In this document: in pieces, positions 36,703 to 49,800 of the stretch | Layout: each line of letters begins with the position of its first letter | How positions within the stretch are numbered: position 1 is the first letter of the stretch | Position numbers and translations under genes: made by a program | Assembly: GCF_901933205.1 (NCBI RefSeq) | Contig: NC_044577.1 | Span: forward strand, 7,079,321-7,143,320 | Origin: Camarhynchus parvulus | Taxonomy: Eukaryota; Chordata; Aves; Passeriformes; Thraupidae | Direction: 5' to 3' | Length of the DNA stretch: 64,000 bases | Notes under the pieces: model-generated | Seen by the model: only the letters and a program-made list of their open reading frames with translations | What the model was told of the DNA's origin: nothing | Database searches by the model: none

Positions 36703-39700
36703 ATATGTTTTGGTATGTAAGGATTGTTCTACATGCAAACAAGAAAGTGAGGCAATAGAGTCAGAGGAGCCTAGTTCTGCAGTAATAATGATGTCCTGCC
36801 TCCTAAACCTTCCTGTGATAACAGGATTTAGAAGCTTCCACATCAACCCAAATGAATGCTGAAGAACATTCCTAAGTGCTTTGATCATAACACCTGTCCT
36901 GTGACAGTCACCTATCCTGGCCCTTCATGTTCAGCATGTTTACACAGAGAGCATTTTCCAGAGGTCTTCAGAGAGTTAGGATGCATCTTCAGTCAGAACA
37001 CTGGGACCCACGTGGGGGTTCCAGACAAGCAAACAAAGTGCAGGACGACAAAGAACAGCTCTGTCCTCAGGCAGCCAGAAGGCAGGGCTTGGGAAGAGCC
37101 CTGCAGGAATCCAGCTGTGCAGCTTCTGCTCTGAACTGGGGCAGTTATCCTGCCATAGTGTTGGATGTGCTGATCTAAGGTTGTGAGGCTCTGAGCCTTG
37201 TGCTGGGTTGCAGGTGGGACTCGTGACTTGACTTTTTCCAGGCTGTGCAGCTTTTTGCACTTTCGTGGCTTGCTGACAGCCAGAGCTACTTTTCAGTTGA
37301 GGATGCTTTTGCCTTTTAGCTTGAACCTCCTGCTACCAAGAAAGAACACACAACAGATACTTTTACTCATTTTAACGTGCTCCGTGTCACATTCTTTCCC
37401 CGTTGGAAAGGTTATTTCAACATCTCGCTGATTTGTTGCATTTGCCTTTCTTTACTCTCTGCCTGCTCTCAGCACAGGAGCAGCCAATTGCTTTGCTTCA
37501 TTGAAGCCTTTACTGTAAGTCTGAGATCACTTTCCTGAGCAGTATTAGGTGGGAAGCACTGCCCGTGTTTTGTGTCCCAGTACTCATTCTCTGCTGTTAT
37601 TTAAGGACAACTGCAAGTGATGTAATCACATGTAGAGTAATTGCCAGCCATGAAGGCTCTTGCTAGTGATTTATACACTCTGCCAGTGCAGTTAGAGCAC
37701 TTCTACTACAAAACCTTACATTTCTTACCCAGTTATAAATAACTCTGCCTGCCTTATTTTAAAACTTGCCCTTTTCTTCAGGTAGCAAAGGTTCACCAAG
37801 ATAATAATACATTTTAATGACTGATTTTGTGGAATAAACCTGAGAAATAATCCCTGCAGGAATTTTATCATGCCAGTTATCTGATTTTAAGGATGTTGCT
37901 TCTTTAATATTGAGACCAAATTGTCCAATGTTTTCTTTCAACTCCTAATCCATATTTTCTTCAGTTCCAGTCTCCCCACTCCTAGGCTGCAAGTATAATG
38001 AATAGGTTTGATTTACAAGATGGATCATGAGAAAGCAGAAAAGGTCTTCCTGCTGCTGTCTGCTGTCCACCTTCTTTCATCAGAGGGAGGAACAAAGAAT
38101 ATTTGATCTCTCTACAGTTAAGGTAAATGAAAGATTTTGCTTTTATGAAAATTTGTCCACTCTAACCTCTGAAGCCCTCCTCAGTATTATGAAAGAAACA
38201 ATGCCTTTTCTAAGTGTCCTGAAGTTAAAGCTCTCAGCCCACCATGATTAAGTTCAGAAACATACATACATATCATATGTAATGTAATTCCATTCCAGTT
38301 TTAGCAATATGTTTTCTCCAGGATCATGTTTTTCACCCCAGCAAAGATGGACAGATGTGGTCGAGAAGAGTCAGAGCAAATCAAACCTGTAGTGACATTC
38401 CATGTTGCAGAGTACAGGTAGCAAAGAACTTTCTGCTCCTTTTTGGCTGCAATTTTTGAGTGCCAAAAGAGGAGATTAATTATATGGTTACACTTGCCAC
38501 ATGTGGAGGAGCTGTAGAGCAAATAAAAGTTTTACTGAATCAGCAGGCAGCTCTCTAATGTTGTTACTTCTGCTCCTGAGGTTTTTTCCAAGACAAGAGT
38601 TATAATCTATGCAGAAAGAGAGCAATCAAAAGTCTCCAGATTTGTAGAAGTAATGTGATAGGAGACATAAAGAAAGGTCTTAAGATCCCAGATACAGACT
38701 AATGTGCATTGATTTTTAATTAAGTAAAAATTAGATGCAATACTGTTTTTTCCATTCTTTGTTACTGTGTCTTCCTAAAGAGATAAATTTGAATTCAAAT
38801 GCAAAGAGAATTCAAGTCAAGAGATTTCAGTTTGGTCTCTAGCAATCCAGTGTCTGGGGAATAGGATGCTATCCTCTATTTTAAACTGAATTGTTTGTGT
38901 ACCAAACACACAAGGTATTATTTCATTCTACAAGGCAATACTAAAGTCACTCACCAAAGCCACAGTGATTGGCAATGACCTGGTTTTTAAAGTGGAAAGA
39001 ATTTTAGCAGAAATTGAGATTTCCTCATAGGATTTTATGATTCAGAAAAACAATTCATGCCATATAAACAAAAATACTTCCAGCCTAAAAGCATGTGTAT
39101 GAGTTTTGTAGAATGATGATCCCAACATGGCAAATGGAAATAAAGATTTATAGTAGAAATCAATCTTGGATTTTATACTAATGTTACTAATCAGAAGTTG
39201 TGCAGTATGTAAATGTCATATATACTAAAGGGAATAAAATATGTTTTATTAGCTGGATTTTGCCAGAACAATACAATTTATATAAATAGTTTGTCTCAGC
39301 TAGAAAGAATTCAGCAGCGTTCTCAGAGGAATATTTGTTCTATGCAAATCAAGCTGGATGTAGAGCACTGAAACCAAGTTGGATGCAAGAAGCTATAGCA
39401 TCCTTTGTTGCATCAATCTTGTGTGCCCCCACCCGAAGGCTCAGAGTGCTGTACGTGTCTGAGGCGGTGTTCAGGCATGCCGGATCCCTGGAAGCCACTC
39501 AAGGACTCCATCAGACATGGAATTTCTCTGTGGCTACACCCACTGGCAAGCTCTGTCTAGCTAGGCTCCTTCTCATCAGCTTCCCCTCCTAGGGTCACTC
39601 CAGGCCACAAGGAGCTGGCTCAGAACAGGCTTCTGCCTCGCTTGACCACAATGGGAAAAGGGTGGAGAGGCTCTCAGGTACCTTTCCTGGGGATGAGAAA

Positions 39701-40398
39701 ACAGCTGCTCCTTCCACTGGGGCCTTGTGGCTTTGGGGGGAAATTTGTTTAGATCCCTTTAGTTTCCCCTCACCATGTGGTTATTCCTCCTGGCAATAGG
39801 CACCTGCTCTTGGCCACATCTCTGCCTGCCTTGGGAAGAGAGAAGTGCAGGAACAGCCAGTGCCTCTCCTGCTCCTGCTTAATGCTCTTTTTCAGGGTGT
39901 GACCTTACCCTTTTGTATGTGTGGCATTCCTTCATATTCAGACGGTCCATTTGTTGGACAGAATGCATCTTGCTATTTATTTGGGATTCACTGCCTATGC
40001 ATAGAGTAAGGTCAAAAGTGAATACTGTGATAATTCTGGTCTGCAGCCTGTTCTGAGTGAGCTTAGTAGTGCTTAGTAGCAAGTCCATGATTCCAGCTAC
40101 ATCTTTATTACCTCTAGGAGATACCAAGTCCTGTTGGAAAATCTCCAAAGACCTGAACATATGCGGGAAAAAAAATCCAGTTCTTATAGCTGATTATATT
40201 ACTAATTTTTTATTCTATTTTAGTTATTTTCAATGTTTTAAAAGTCACTTATTAGATCTTATTTTGCATTTATCCATCTTGCTTACTCTGTTGTTACTTA
40301 ATTATGGGATTGAGGGACAGTCTTCCAGAAATTAAGTGCTGCATAACTTTGAACAAGTTGTCTTCTATTCCTGTTACTTTGCTAGACTGTGTGGAGAA
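36703..40398. other. Non-coding DNA, no gene seen
   Basis: 36.9-37.2 kb and 39.4-39.75 kb are GC-richer with overlapping short frames. Within 39430-39485 four CG dinucleotides lie close together, which is unusual for this window and noted as a finding. The rest is AT-rich and featureless. Confidence 0.55.
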
Positions 40399-40425
40399 GG
40401 GAGGAGGGGCTGGGGTGAAAGGGGG
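40399..40425 (+). other. Potential G-quadruplex motif
   Basis: Plus strand: GGG, 4-base loop, GGGG, 2-base loop, GGGG, 5-base loop, GGGGG, with a further GGG a few bases on. It meets the standard rule with short loops and is the best of the three quadruplex motifs in the window. Confidence 0.8.
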
Positions 40426-43400
40426 AGCAATTGGGTGAGAATTGGTTTTCTAGAGAGATGGAAACTATCTAACAGTGTTTATACCAGCAAAGAAATATGT
40501 AGTCAATGAAATGGAAAAGATAAGGAATCTGAAAATTCAAAATAAGTTAACAGCTCCTCAAAAGAAATTTGGAAAACTGTTGGATTTGTATGTCTCTTTC
40601 TTTGGTTCTTATGGCCTCTATTGCTGTTGGTCCAAGTTAGATGAGTTGATTTTTGATGACCCGCTTTGGGTGAGAGACGAGAAATTCTTAAAAACATTAA
40701 CTTAATAACACCATTCTCCCCAAATTAGTAGAACTGGCTACAATGCGCAGCAAGAAATATTCCTTTTACAGCTGATAACTACATTTTGTGTAAATGCACA
40801 CCTTCAGGTCTCAAGTATCTGTCCTGAATGAAATAGAAAGTGGATCATTTACAAGATTTTCTTTTCAGGGGGAAGTTGATATGATGACAAAACACAATTG
40901 TTTCAAAAGTTTTCTTTGAGTAACCACCATTAAATAGACTAATTGCCTTTGGAAAAGGGGACGAGCTTCTGAGTATGCTCTTGCATCTGGATCACCCAAA
41001 GTGATGTGCCTGCACAGGTTGGGTGAGCAGTGGGTGCTACCTCAGCCCTGTAATTGTAACCCAGGCTCCAGTGAAAGTGCAGCTTCCCCAGCTCCAGTGC
41101 AGATGTTTTCCACACAGGAAGCCTCTAATCCAAACTTTCCCTTCTCTCCTCTTGCTGGCCTCACATGGCCTTGTCGTGCTCTTTGCTCATTCTGAAACAA
41201 TTATATATATTTGAATGGCAGCCAGACCAATTGCAGCCTGTTTTTCAAAAATTAACCTGTTGTTCTGACAATTGCATTTAGCAGAATATTCAAATCAATC
41301 AGGATGAAGGTAGAAAATCATTTCATTTCATCCACTAAGTCCTGTTTCTTCTTCAGCCATTTCCTGTAGGTCCCACGCTCAGGCACAAACTGTGTGTATG
41401 TATGTCTTTACTCATACCAGAAAATTTCCAGATTGCACCAAGGAGGCTTTGCCAAAGCATTTCTCTGAAGTGCTTCTACTGCTAAAAAAAAATCAAGGTG
41501 AATCCTGAAAGATGCTGTATAGCACTTTGCTTGTGTTATAACTTGTAAAGCCCAATTCAACAAGCTGATTTTCCTGTGATGAAATATTATGTTCTTGCTT
41601 TGAAGTGACAGGGTGTCAGGGTGACATGAATCTCTTAAAAAGTTTCATAGCACAGCTCAACAGATTTGTTTTCAAGGACTTAGATATTCCTTGTGTTTGC
41701 ATAATTAAGAGACAGATTTGTATTTTTTTCTGGTGCCAAAACACACAGGAAAGTACACATAATTTACTGGAATACAATGGGATAAGGGAACCTTCTGAAG
41801 TATTTTATTTAGGTTTCTGTTCTGGTTTGTATTTGCTGATCTTTTTTTAGTGTTTTTTTCTGGCAATTGGAATGGATCTGAACTTAAACCATCTCAAAAT
41901 TTATAGAGCCTGTGAACATGTGTGTGGCGTGGGTGGCTTAGCAGTATTTGCTGGATCCACAGAAGGAAACTTTTGCATGTATTAAGATGATGAATTTCAC
42001 AACTGCTTTGAAGGTGAGCAGGAGCAGTCTTAGTACTTGATTGATTGAAAGACCTGTTTAATGACCACTATCAATCACATATATTTTAATGTGCAGATTT
42101 CCAATTTGCCCATTGTGTGGCTTAGCCAGAACATGCTTCATGCATACTAGGGATTTATTTAAAAGCCCAAACACCACACGTTTGTTTGTTCCCTCCCTTT
42201 GTGTTGCACAAAGACAGAATAACACCTTTATATCTTTATTTGTTCCCATGGAGATTTCAAGACACCAGTAAGAGAAGATCTGCGTTACATAAAGGTCATA
42301 AAACACATCTCTAACACATGGGCCCCCTAGAAACACTATTACACCTTCAGGCTGTGTCTGTATGACCAAATCCAAGCATGCCTGGAAACATTTCTGAGCA
42401 CTGGGCTGAGAGCATCTGTGCTGGCGAAGAGAGCTTTGCCTGGCATGAGTTCATCTTTTCAAAAACAGTTCTGTACCCGAACAATTCCTGGGCACTTTTT
42501 TGTTAAATGACTGTGGTGGCCATTCCCTCCAGGCAGGCCTCCTGGAATCTCTTCTTCTGGAGTCTGAAAGCAGCTGTTCAGCACGGACACAGGCCATCCC
42601 AGTTCATTGAGACCCAAAAACAGTCTCAGGCCAAGTTCATTTACTGGAGCAGGTATAGCCAGAAGAACTTCTATGAGAAACAGAAGAAATTGATATTTCC
42701 CCATGCCTTGTGCTGTCTTGGAAGGTTATTTTGGAAACAAGAAAACCCAACACCTAGTTTCCTGGATAAGGAACATCTGCTTCTCTGTGATTTTTATAAT
42801 ATCAGGTATCATATCAAACTAACAAAGGGTTCTCTCTCCAACTCGGTTGCAACCGATCCCTCATTTTTGAGAACAGATTTTCAGCTGAAATATTTCTATC
42901 TCGGCCTCTCTCCCGGTTTATTTCAGTTTCCCACAGACCTGCTGAGCTCCATTGTTGTTGCAAATGAGAAATAGGAAAAAACTAAAATTATCCTGAAGTT
43001 TCAGGGCAAGATGTGTTTGAAAAAGAAACTCATTACTCTGGTTACACATTGGGCCTCAAAAGGGAGGGCCTCAAAAAGAATAAAAATCGCATAAAGTTTT
43101 TTGTAGAACTTTGGAGGTTCACAAACTTGTTAGAAATCCTCAGGAAGAAAGAAAAATTTGACTGAAAGTTAACTAATTAAGGACATATTCTACCTCTGAT
43201 AAAAAAAAAGAAATTGTTAAAGAAACAGATTGGCCACTTGAAGACTGCTGTCATAAACCAAATGACAAAAACCACCCACAGAAGTCAGTGAAGAATCTAG
43301 TCTTGATATGACAAGGTAAATGAATGTACAAGCCCGTGATTTAAACAGTACATTAATATTTTTAAATGTTTGCTATATACAAAATTCCCAACTAAAGTCC

Positions 43401-46400
43401 AGCCTATTGACATGGAATAATTTGTACTTCAGAGATGGACAGAATTAGTGAGAATAGTTTGAGAATATTCAGTGGAAGGAAACCCAAAACATAAGCAGTG
43501 TAAGAGGAAGAATTTGCAGAGAAAAAAATGGGTTATTTACACCAAATTTCCTCCTAGAAATCACATAATGAGAAATATTTGTAATCACTAGCAAAAACAA
43601 TCCAAAAATAAAAAAGTAGAAGTTCTGCAATGCTGCTGGCTGGCTTCCAGACCAAGGGCCAGTCAAATGCCTCTTTCTCCCACTCCTTTTGGTACTAGCA
43701 GGAGTCAGAAACTCTGGGGCCAAGAGCAGCATTAACAGTGTAAAGGTCTTTTTGGATCTTATAAGCAGAGTTGGATTGAATCCTTATTTTTTGAGTTTGT
43801 TTTGCTCTCTGCCAATTTGTTATTTCTTATTTTCAGGATATGTCAGGATTGCTTATTTCTGCCTTTCACTGTTTTCTGTTTTTCTTATCTTCTATTACTC
43901 CTGTGAATTGTCACTCTCTTTTTTTTTTCTTCCAGGAGAATGATTTCCTCCTTTCCTGATTGCTCTTTTGTTACTGCTTCTCCATCTTCCTCCTAATCTG
44001 TGCCTGTCATATCTGTTTTTCCTGACAGAACTCCTTGTCCAGGTTTCCTTCTTCAAAAGTGAAAGAAATTCAAGAAGTTAGAAACTATTTGTTCTAATGT
44101 TTTGTAAATTATTTCTTCTTCTGTCTTCCACATTATCTCTTCCCTCAAAGACTTGTGCTCTGCCATCTGCTTAATTTATAGGTGCTTTTATATAATCTCT
44201 CTTGAAAAATTCGTTATGTGCAAAATCTCTTTCATGAACTTCACTAACAGAATGGTAATTAATAACATATTGGAAGAAGTCAGAAATGACTCAGAGAGTT
44301 TGGAAAGGTGCAAAGTTTTGAATGCATTCTTGAGCAAGCAATACGACCTTGCATATCTGTTGCCTCTTGGAACTGGAACACATAAGTTGCACCACTGCCA
44401 CTGAGAGATGAACCTTCCCTGTCTAAAGGGTCTGTCACAGCAATCACTGTGAACAGACTATTGCATGAGGGAAACCAGTGCTTGGAGTTTGGTTTAATAG
44501 GCACCCTACAGGTACTGTCCTACCCTACAATTCTTGCTTTCGGCTGAAGGGAGAGGCTTCTTAACGGAGCTTTATGATGGCAGTTTTCCAGATGGGATTT
44601 ATTCATTAAGAGCAGTGCATGTGTGTATTGCCAAATGCAAGCCAAAATGAGACCTTCTTCAGCAGAAACCACAAACTGGAAAGTAGCCCTGTATGAGGGA
44701 ATATTAAGCCCAAAGACACCAAGCACCTGGCATCTGGTATTCATCTAAACATTGCATTTGGCTTTGGCTACTGATCTCAGCAGTATCTGGGAATCTGTTG
44801 AGAGAGTCCAGTTGTGAAACACACCATGGTTTGCATGACTACTGGCTTTTCTTGTGGACAAAATTCTTCTTTTAATTAAACCCTGAAGCTCTGATGATGT
44901 TAGCTATGTAACATGAATGCCAGTAACATTTTCTCTTTGATCTCAGTGGGAAGTGTTCCCATTTCCAAGATGAAAGACATACCAAAAAGGACATTCCCCA
45001 TTAAATAGATTTGCTGTCCATAATGACCTAAAACTTCACCAAGTCTTACTTAAATTTCAGGTTTTTCTGCCTACCACCTTTCTGTTGAATAGTCTTGAAT
45101 AGTACTGAAATTTGTCCTTGTGCATGACTCAGTAATGACATCAGGTAAGTAAACTTAGCATTTCTATCACAATAAACCATTTCCCTGTGGTTTACTAGAA
45201 CAGTCTGAACCTGGCATGTGTAACATTTTCTCTGTGGAATGATTAATATCATGTGAGATAATGGCTGAAATAATTAGAAATGAAGGAAAAGGAACTACGG
45301 GAAAAGAAATATGGCACTAATGGCCAGTTTACCAAAATAAAACTGATATGCCTCAAAAACAGCTGGGCATCAGATACAGAAAGCAGCAATCCCACGTTTA
45401 AAAGATCAGAGGACCATCTATTGATCAAATAGGATACTGATCCTTTCCTAGACATCTAGACATCTCTGTTCTGCCATCCCTGCAGCCTGCAATGCCATCA
45501 GCTCTGGGGTTTCCCACTATGGTGCAACTGTTCACAAGGTAGTTGATCACCAGAAATGCTCTAGAGTAAAAAAGAGCAAAATGCATCTGGACCTTGAAAT
45601 GCCTGAAGGGACCCTTAGGACTGTGGGGAGTGGAGTGATTAAGAATGCTGTTGCATTTTCTGCCAGGCCTCTCATTACTCAAGAAACAGCAGTCCAGTCT
45701 GCACAGCTTTGCTCCCCTGTTGCCACATTTCAAATTGGCTTGGCTTGACTGTTACTATTTAAATTCTTTTTTTCCTTCTTGAACTCAAGTGATCTTACAC
45801 TTCAAGGGGTTTGTATACTTTTCTGCAGCTAATTCTACTTCAGTGACTGTCGCTGACTAGAAGATTTCATGCCTAAAATCTTCCTGTTAAAGTTCCGAAA
45901 GGGCAGTGGATATACTAAGATATGTGCTTGTAGGAGTAATAATTATATTTTGTGGTCCTTCTGTTTAACCATTCACCTGACCTTTCTCAAGCTGAATTTT
46001 TACTTTGTATAAAGAACTAAGTTGCATTGATATCTTAAAAAAAACTTACAGCCACGTGTCTCTCAGCTGGTCTGATCAGCACTACTCAAGCTGCCAAGAG
46101 TAAGAGAAAAAATCCCAGTGAGAAATCACCTGAAATCAGGAAGTCAGGTGGCCAAGTAGTCACTTCTTTGACCCTGGCCAGCTGATATGGCTCATTCTTT
46201 GTAAGGCTCCCAGGCAGATCTGGAGGTTTCCAGGCTGGCTCAGCCCACAGAGCAATGAGCCCTGTCAGCTCAGGGATGCAGAGGTCTCAGCAGGCTGCAC
46301 AACCCCAGAGCTTCTGTCAGAGGTGGAAGCAAGTGAGATAAATGGAAGTTCTCTTTCATTCCCTCTGCTTAGTTTGTTTGTGATTTTGAGTCTGAAAGGC

Positions 46401-46691
46401 AGATTCTTCAAAACATAGTTCTTTTGAGTCAATTTATTCAGCTGCTTTAATGAGGTGCCAAGAGTAAAGGTGTTTAACACACATTGTTCAATGAATGTGG
46501 TCCCCCATTGGTGAGGTTTTGGATTCAGATGACAGGAAATTATAAACTAAGGTAATGATATACGTTTAAAAACTGGCAACAGTAGGGCTAGTTGTAGTTT
46601 ATGTCCTGTAGAGGACTAGTGAAATAAAGCTTCAGCTTAGGGCTAGTGATCAAATCAGGCTCAGTGCTTGAAGTGAGAGGAGCCTCAAAAC
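40426..46691. other. Non-coding DNA, no gene confirmed
   Basis: Long AT-rich interval. The largest open frame, 42507-42974 plus (155 codons), overlaps an open frame on the other strand (42459-42704) and matches no family I recognise. No RNA gene is seen. Confidence 0.55.
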
Positions 46692-46722
46692 TAGATATAG
46701 ATAAATAGATATATAGATAGAT

Positions 46723-46796
<74 letters not shown>

Positions 46797-46815
46797 CACA
46801 TAGATTTTTTTTTTT
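46692..46815. repeat. GATA tetranucleotide microsatellite with T11 edge
   Basis: An imperfect ATAG/ATA lead-in (46692-46722) is followed by an uninterrupted GATA array of about 18 units (46723-46796), an ACACA break and a run of eleven T. It is the longest pure tandem array in the window and should be highly length-variable. GATA arrays (Bkm-type repeats) are known in vertebrates and can be abundant on sex chromosomes, but a single array does not indicate one. Confidence 0.97.
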
Positions 46816-49800
46816 CAGAATGATGTTATAGATTTTGTTTAGGACCCAATGAGTTTATTCTGTCAGTAGTGGGAGCAGTTGCTGGCCTGTGATTAAGGTT
46901 AAGGCTAAGATTAGCAAGAGGGTTAACTTCAATGCAGACAAGGGTGAAGGAGAAGCTCCATGTGAAGCTGCTTGCCTAGTTTTGTGTCACAATGTTGGAT
47001 TTACAGCTAATTCCATTGCCCAGAGAGGATGATCAGTTAAGTTCAAATTTGTATTTTAACTGGCGGTGTTTAAGGAGTTTGAACTGCACAAAACTGAAAT
47101 ATGTTTCCCTCTCACAGAAAAAGAGCAAATGCCAAAAGAAACACCCTAATTAGGTTCTTTTAGTTGCCAAGAATTTCAGATTAGAGGAAAATAAGTATAT
47201 TGCTGGATAGAAATTAGTGTTCAGACAAGTCACATGCTGCAGAACTAGAAGTCCATGAAAGGGAAAAGCTGTCCACGTGGATAAATCAGGCCTCTAGCCT
47301 GAATCCAGTCTCTCTAGTTTATCTGCAATGCTATGGTCAAAGACTCAGGACAGCAAGGACCTAACCAGTATTGCAAAATACTCGGGAAGCCTCTGGAGGT
47401 GGATGTGAGCTAGTGCCAAACCTGGGTCTTGTGATGGAGTAACTGCTTTATAGATAAATGCAGGACAACGACTACGGATCACAATTTCCCTTGCTGGCAG
47501 AACTGAGAATTAACTTTTGAATTAGCAATGCTGTGTTGTAGCTAATAGGAGCTAATAGCTACTGTGTTGTAGTTTCCAGGAGCTCAGGGGTGTGGGTTGA
47601 CAGTGTCAGCAAGGGCTGGTGCTATGGGGCTAGACGTGGGTGATAGAAAAAGATGTTCCTAACACTGGCTTACTCATAGCTCCTTGGCTTTCCTCTCTGA
47701 GCAGAGATCTTAAGCTCAGGGCTAGCTGTAGTGCTGGCACATGGCCTGGAAGGGCTTTTGAATCCATGTTGTATGCTAGGCTGGGGATTTGATGCGGGAA
47801 GGAGTTTCTGTGAGTCACACTGCTCTGGTATCTCGAGTCTATCTGGAGTAAAGGGGAGGATGGATGCCAAGGTTAGGCAATGGCCTGATGTTGTCTGAGT
47901 GAAAATGCAGATTTAGAGCTAGTGCCAAGAGGGCCAAGTATATTTGTGTCAAACAGGACTTGCAAAAATTGTCCTTTTATGCACATAGCCAACTTTCATA
48001 ATTTCTTTAGTGAATCGAGAAGAAAGTTTGTTTTCACTAGAAATATTGTTAGTTTGGATATGTGATATTCCCTTCCCAAAGCAGAGATACTACTCAAACA
48101 TAGCAAGTCTTCACATTTATGTGAATTATCTTGAAAATATCTGTGGTATTAGATAATTATTTACAGCTATTAGTATTAGATTTTTTTAATGTGTTGTAAG
48201 AGTAGATGCTCTCTGTTAAGTCAGAGCATTAGGGGCAGATTTACACTCTGTAGTGTAAACCTGAGACAAAAGTTCTCTGTGTGGGTATTGTGTTTCTCCA
48301 TGTGGATGCATTTTAGAATTACCATGCCATATGTGTGATGGGGTACAACCCTCATGCTTCCCTATAAGAAGAATGATGGGCTCAGGAAGCAATTTTGAGG
48401 AAGAAGTTTGGATTTATATCCTCTTCCTATTCTTGGGATAGTGAGAAACAACATAATTTAGCAGCAGCAGAAGAGTTCTCACCATAATCCCTTCTCACAA
48501 TAAACAGGGTTATCTTGTTTCTTCAGTTAAATTCACACCAATAAACATACCATGGGTTCCCACAAGAACATGCCCAAGGCAGTCCTCCACAGTCTAAAAA
48601 TCATCCTAAAACTATCTGAAAAATGCCCAAAGTACAGGAATTATCAGGTTTTTGTACTTGTCCTGCAGCTTAAATCTTCACTTCTACTGTCAAGTTTCTA
48701 ACCCTAAGGATGTCCAGACTACTCCTAAGCATCTGTAACCTCAGAGTTACTATAACTTTATTCTGTTTCATGTAGGGATAAAATCTTTTATCACTTTGAT
48801 GACACTATAGTAAAAAAAGGAAGAGTTGCTGAGAGTAAAAGAAGCAAGTGGTAAGATTTTAGACAAATGCAAGAATAGTTGCTCATAAAGTATCAATGTG
48901 GCTGATAATTAGCTGTAATATTGCAAGAGGTCAATTAGGTGTTCATTACAAAATAGGTCCCATTACAAGCTAGTCCCTCAAAATCAAACTGTTCACAATT
49001 TTCTACATCTCATTTTGGTGCCAAAAGGTTCAGATGATGCTAAAATACTCTTTTCTATAAGACATAATTTTTCTTGCCTTACTCCTAACCATGTAATCTC
49101 CCTACATTCAGACCTCCCTTATTTTCTGAGCAATTTTGTGGCATTTGGCATGCCTTTTATATTTGAATTGTGTTTTATGATGGCATAGCTAGTAGTAAAT
49201 GCTTCAGTTTTTCCATAGCTGCCCACAAAGCTGGTATTTTCAGTAAAGTTGAGGGAAATTAGACAGCCAAATCGCAATAAATTTCAGCGGATGATGGACA
49301 CAGACTTGGCTCTGCTGCTTTGAAAATCCCAAGAGACTTACAACTTTCTTTGTTTTTACTAAGTAAATAGATCAATCTTTTTAAATGAAATATTTAGAAA
49401 TTAACTGAAACACCTGTTCTGAATAGATCTGAATATCACAAAAATCTAGCATATAAGTCTTGCAACAGTGTCCATACTCTCTGTTCCATCTCTCCTCCCT
49501 TTGTAAACTCAGGACCTGAGAAGCCAGCAACTGAAGTCAATGGAAAGTGAAGCTGCTGAGCAACTCTGTAAACAAACTCTCACAGCTCTGTGAGGTATTC
49601 ACAGAAAAGCATCCAAAAATGTGCTTTCTGTTTGTGTGGTGTCTAAGTGCTCCATGGCTGATACCAACTCTAAGTGCAACTGCAGTGCACTCTGGAACCA
49701 AGGGAGATGTGTTAGGGGCCCCTTCAGCCTCCCAGCCCTCAGGTTACAGCAGAAAAAAATGTAATGTGTGGGCAGTCTCCAGCTCCAAAGGCAAAGGCGC

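Noticed and set aside
42577..42590. TTCAGCACGGACAC, resembling the two halves of an NRSE/REST site
   Set aside because: The half-sites are closer together than in the canonical site, and the spacing is not one known to be bound.
43760..43800. GTTGGATTGAATCC, reminiscent of a CR1 3' end
   Set aside because: An isolated short match with no other CR1 landmarks nearby.
46890..46925. Interstitial telomere-like repeats (GGTTAAGG, GGTTAAC)
   Set aside because: Only a few degenerate words, with no run of TTAGGG units.
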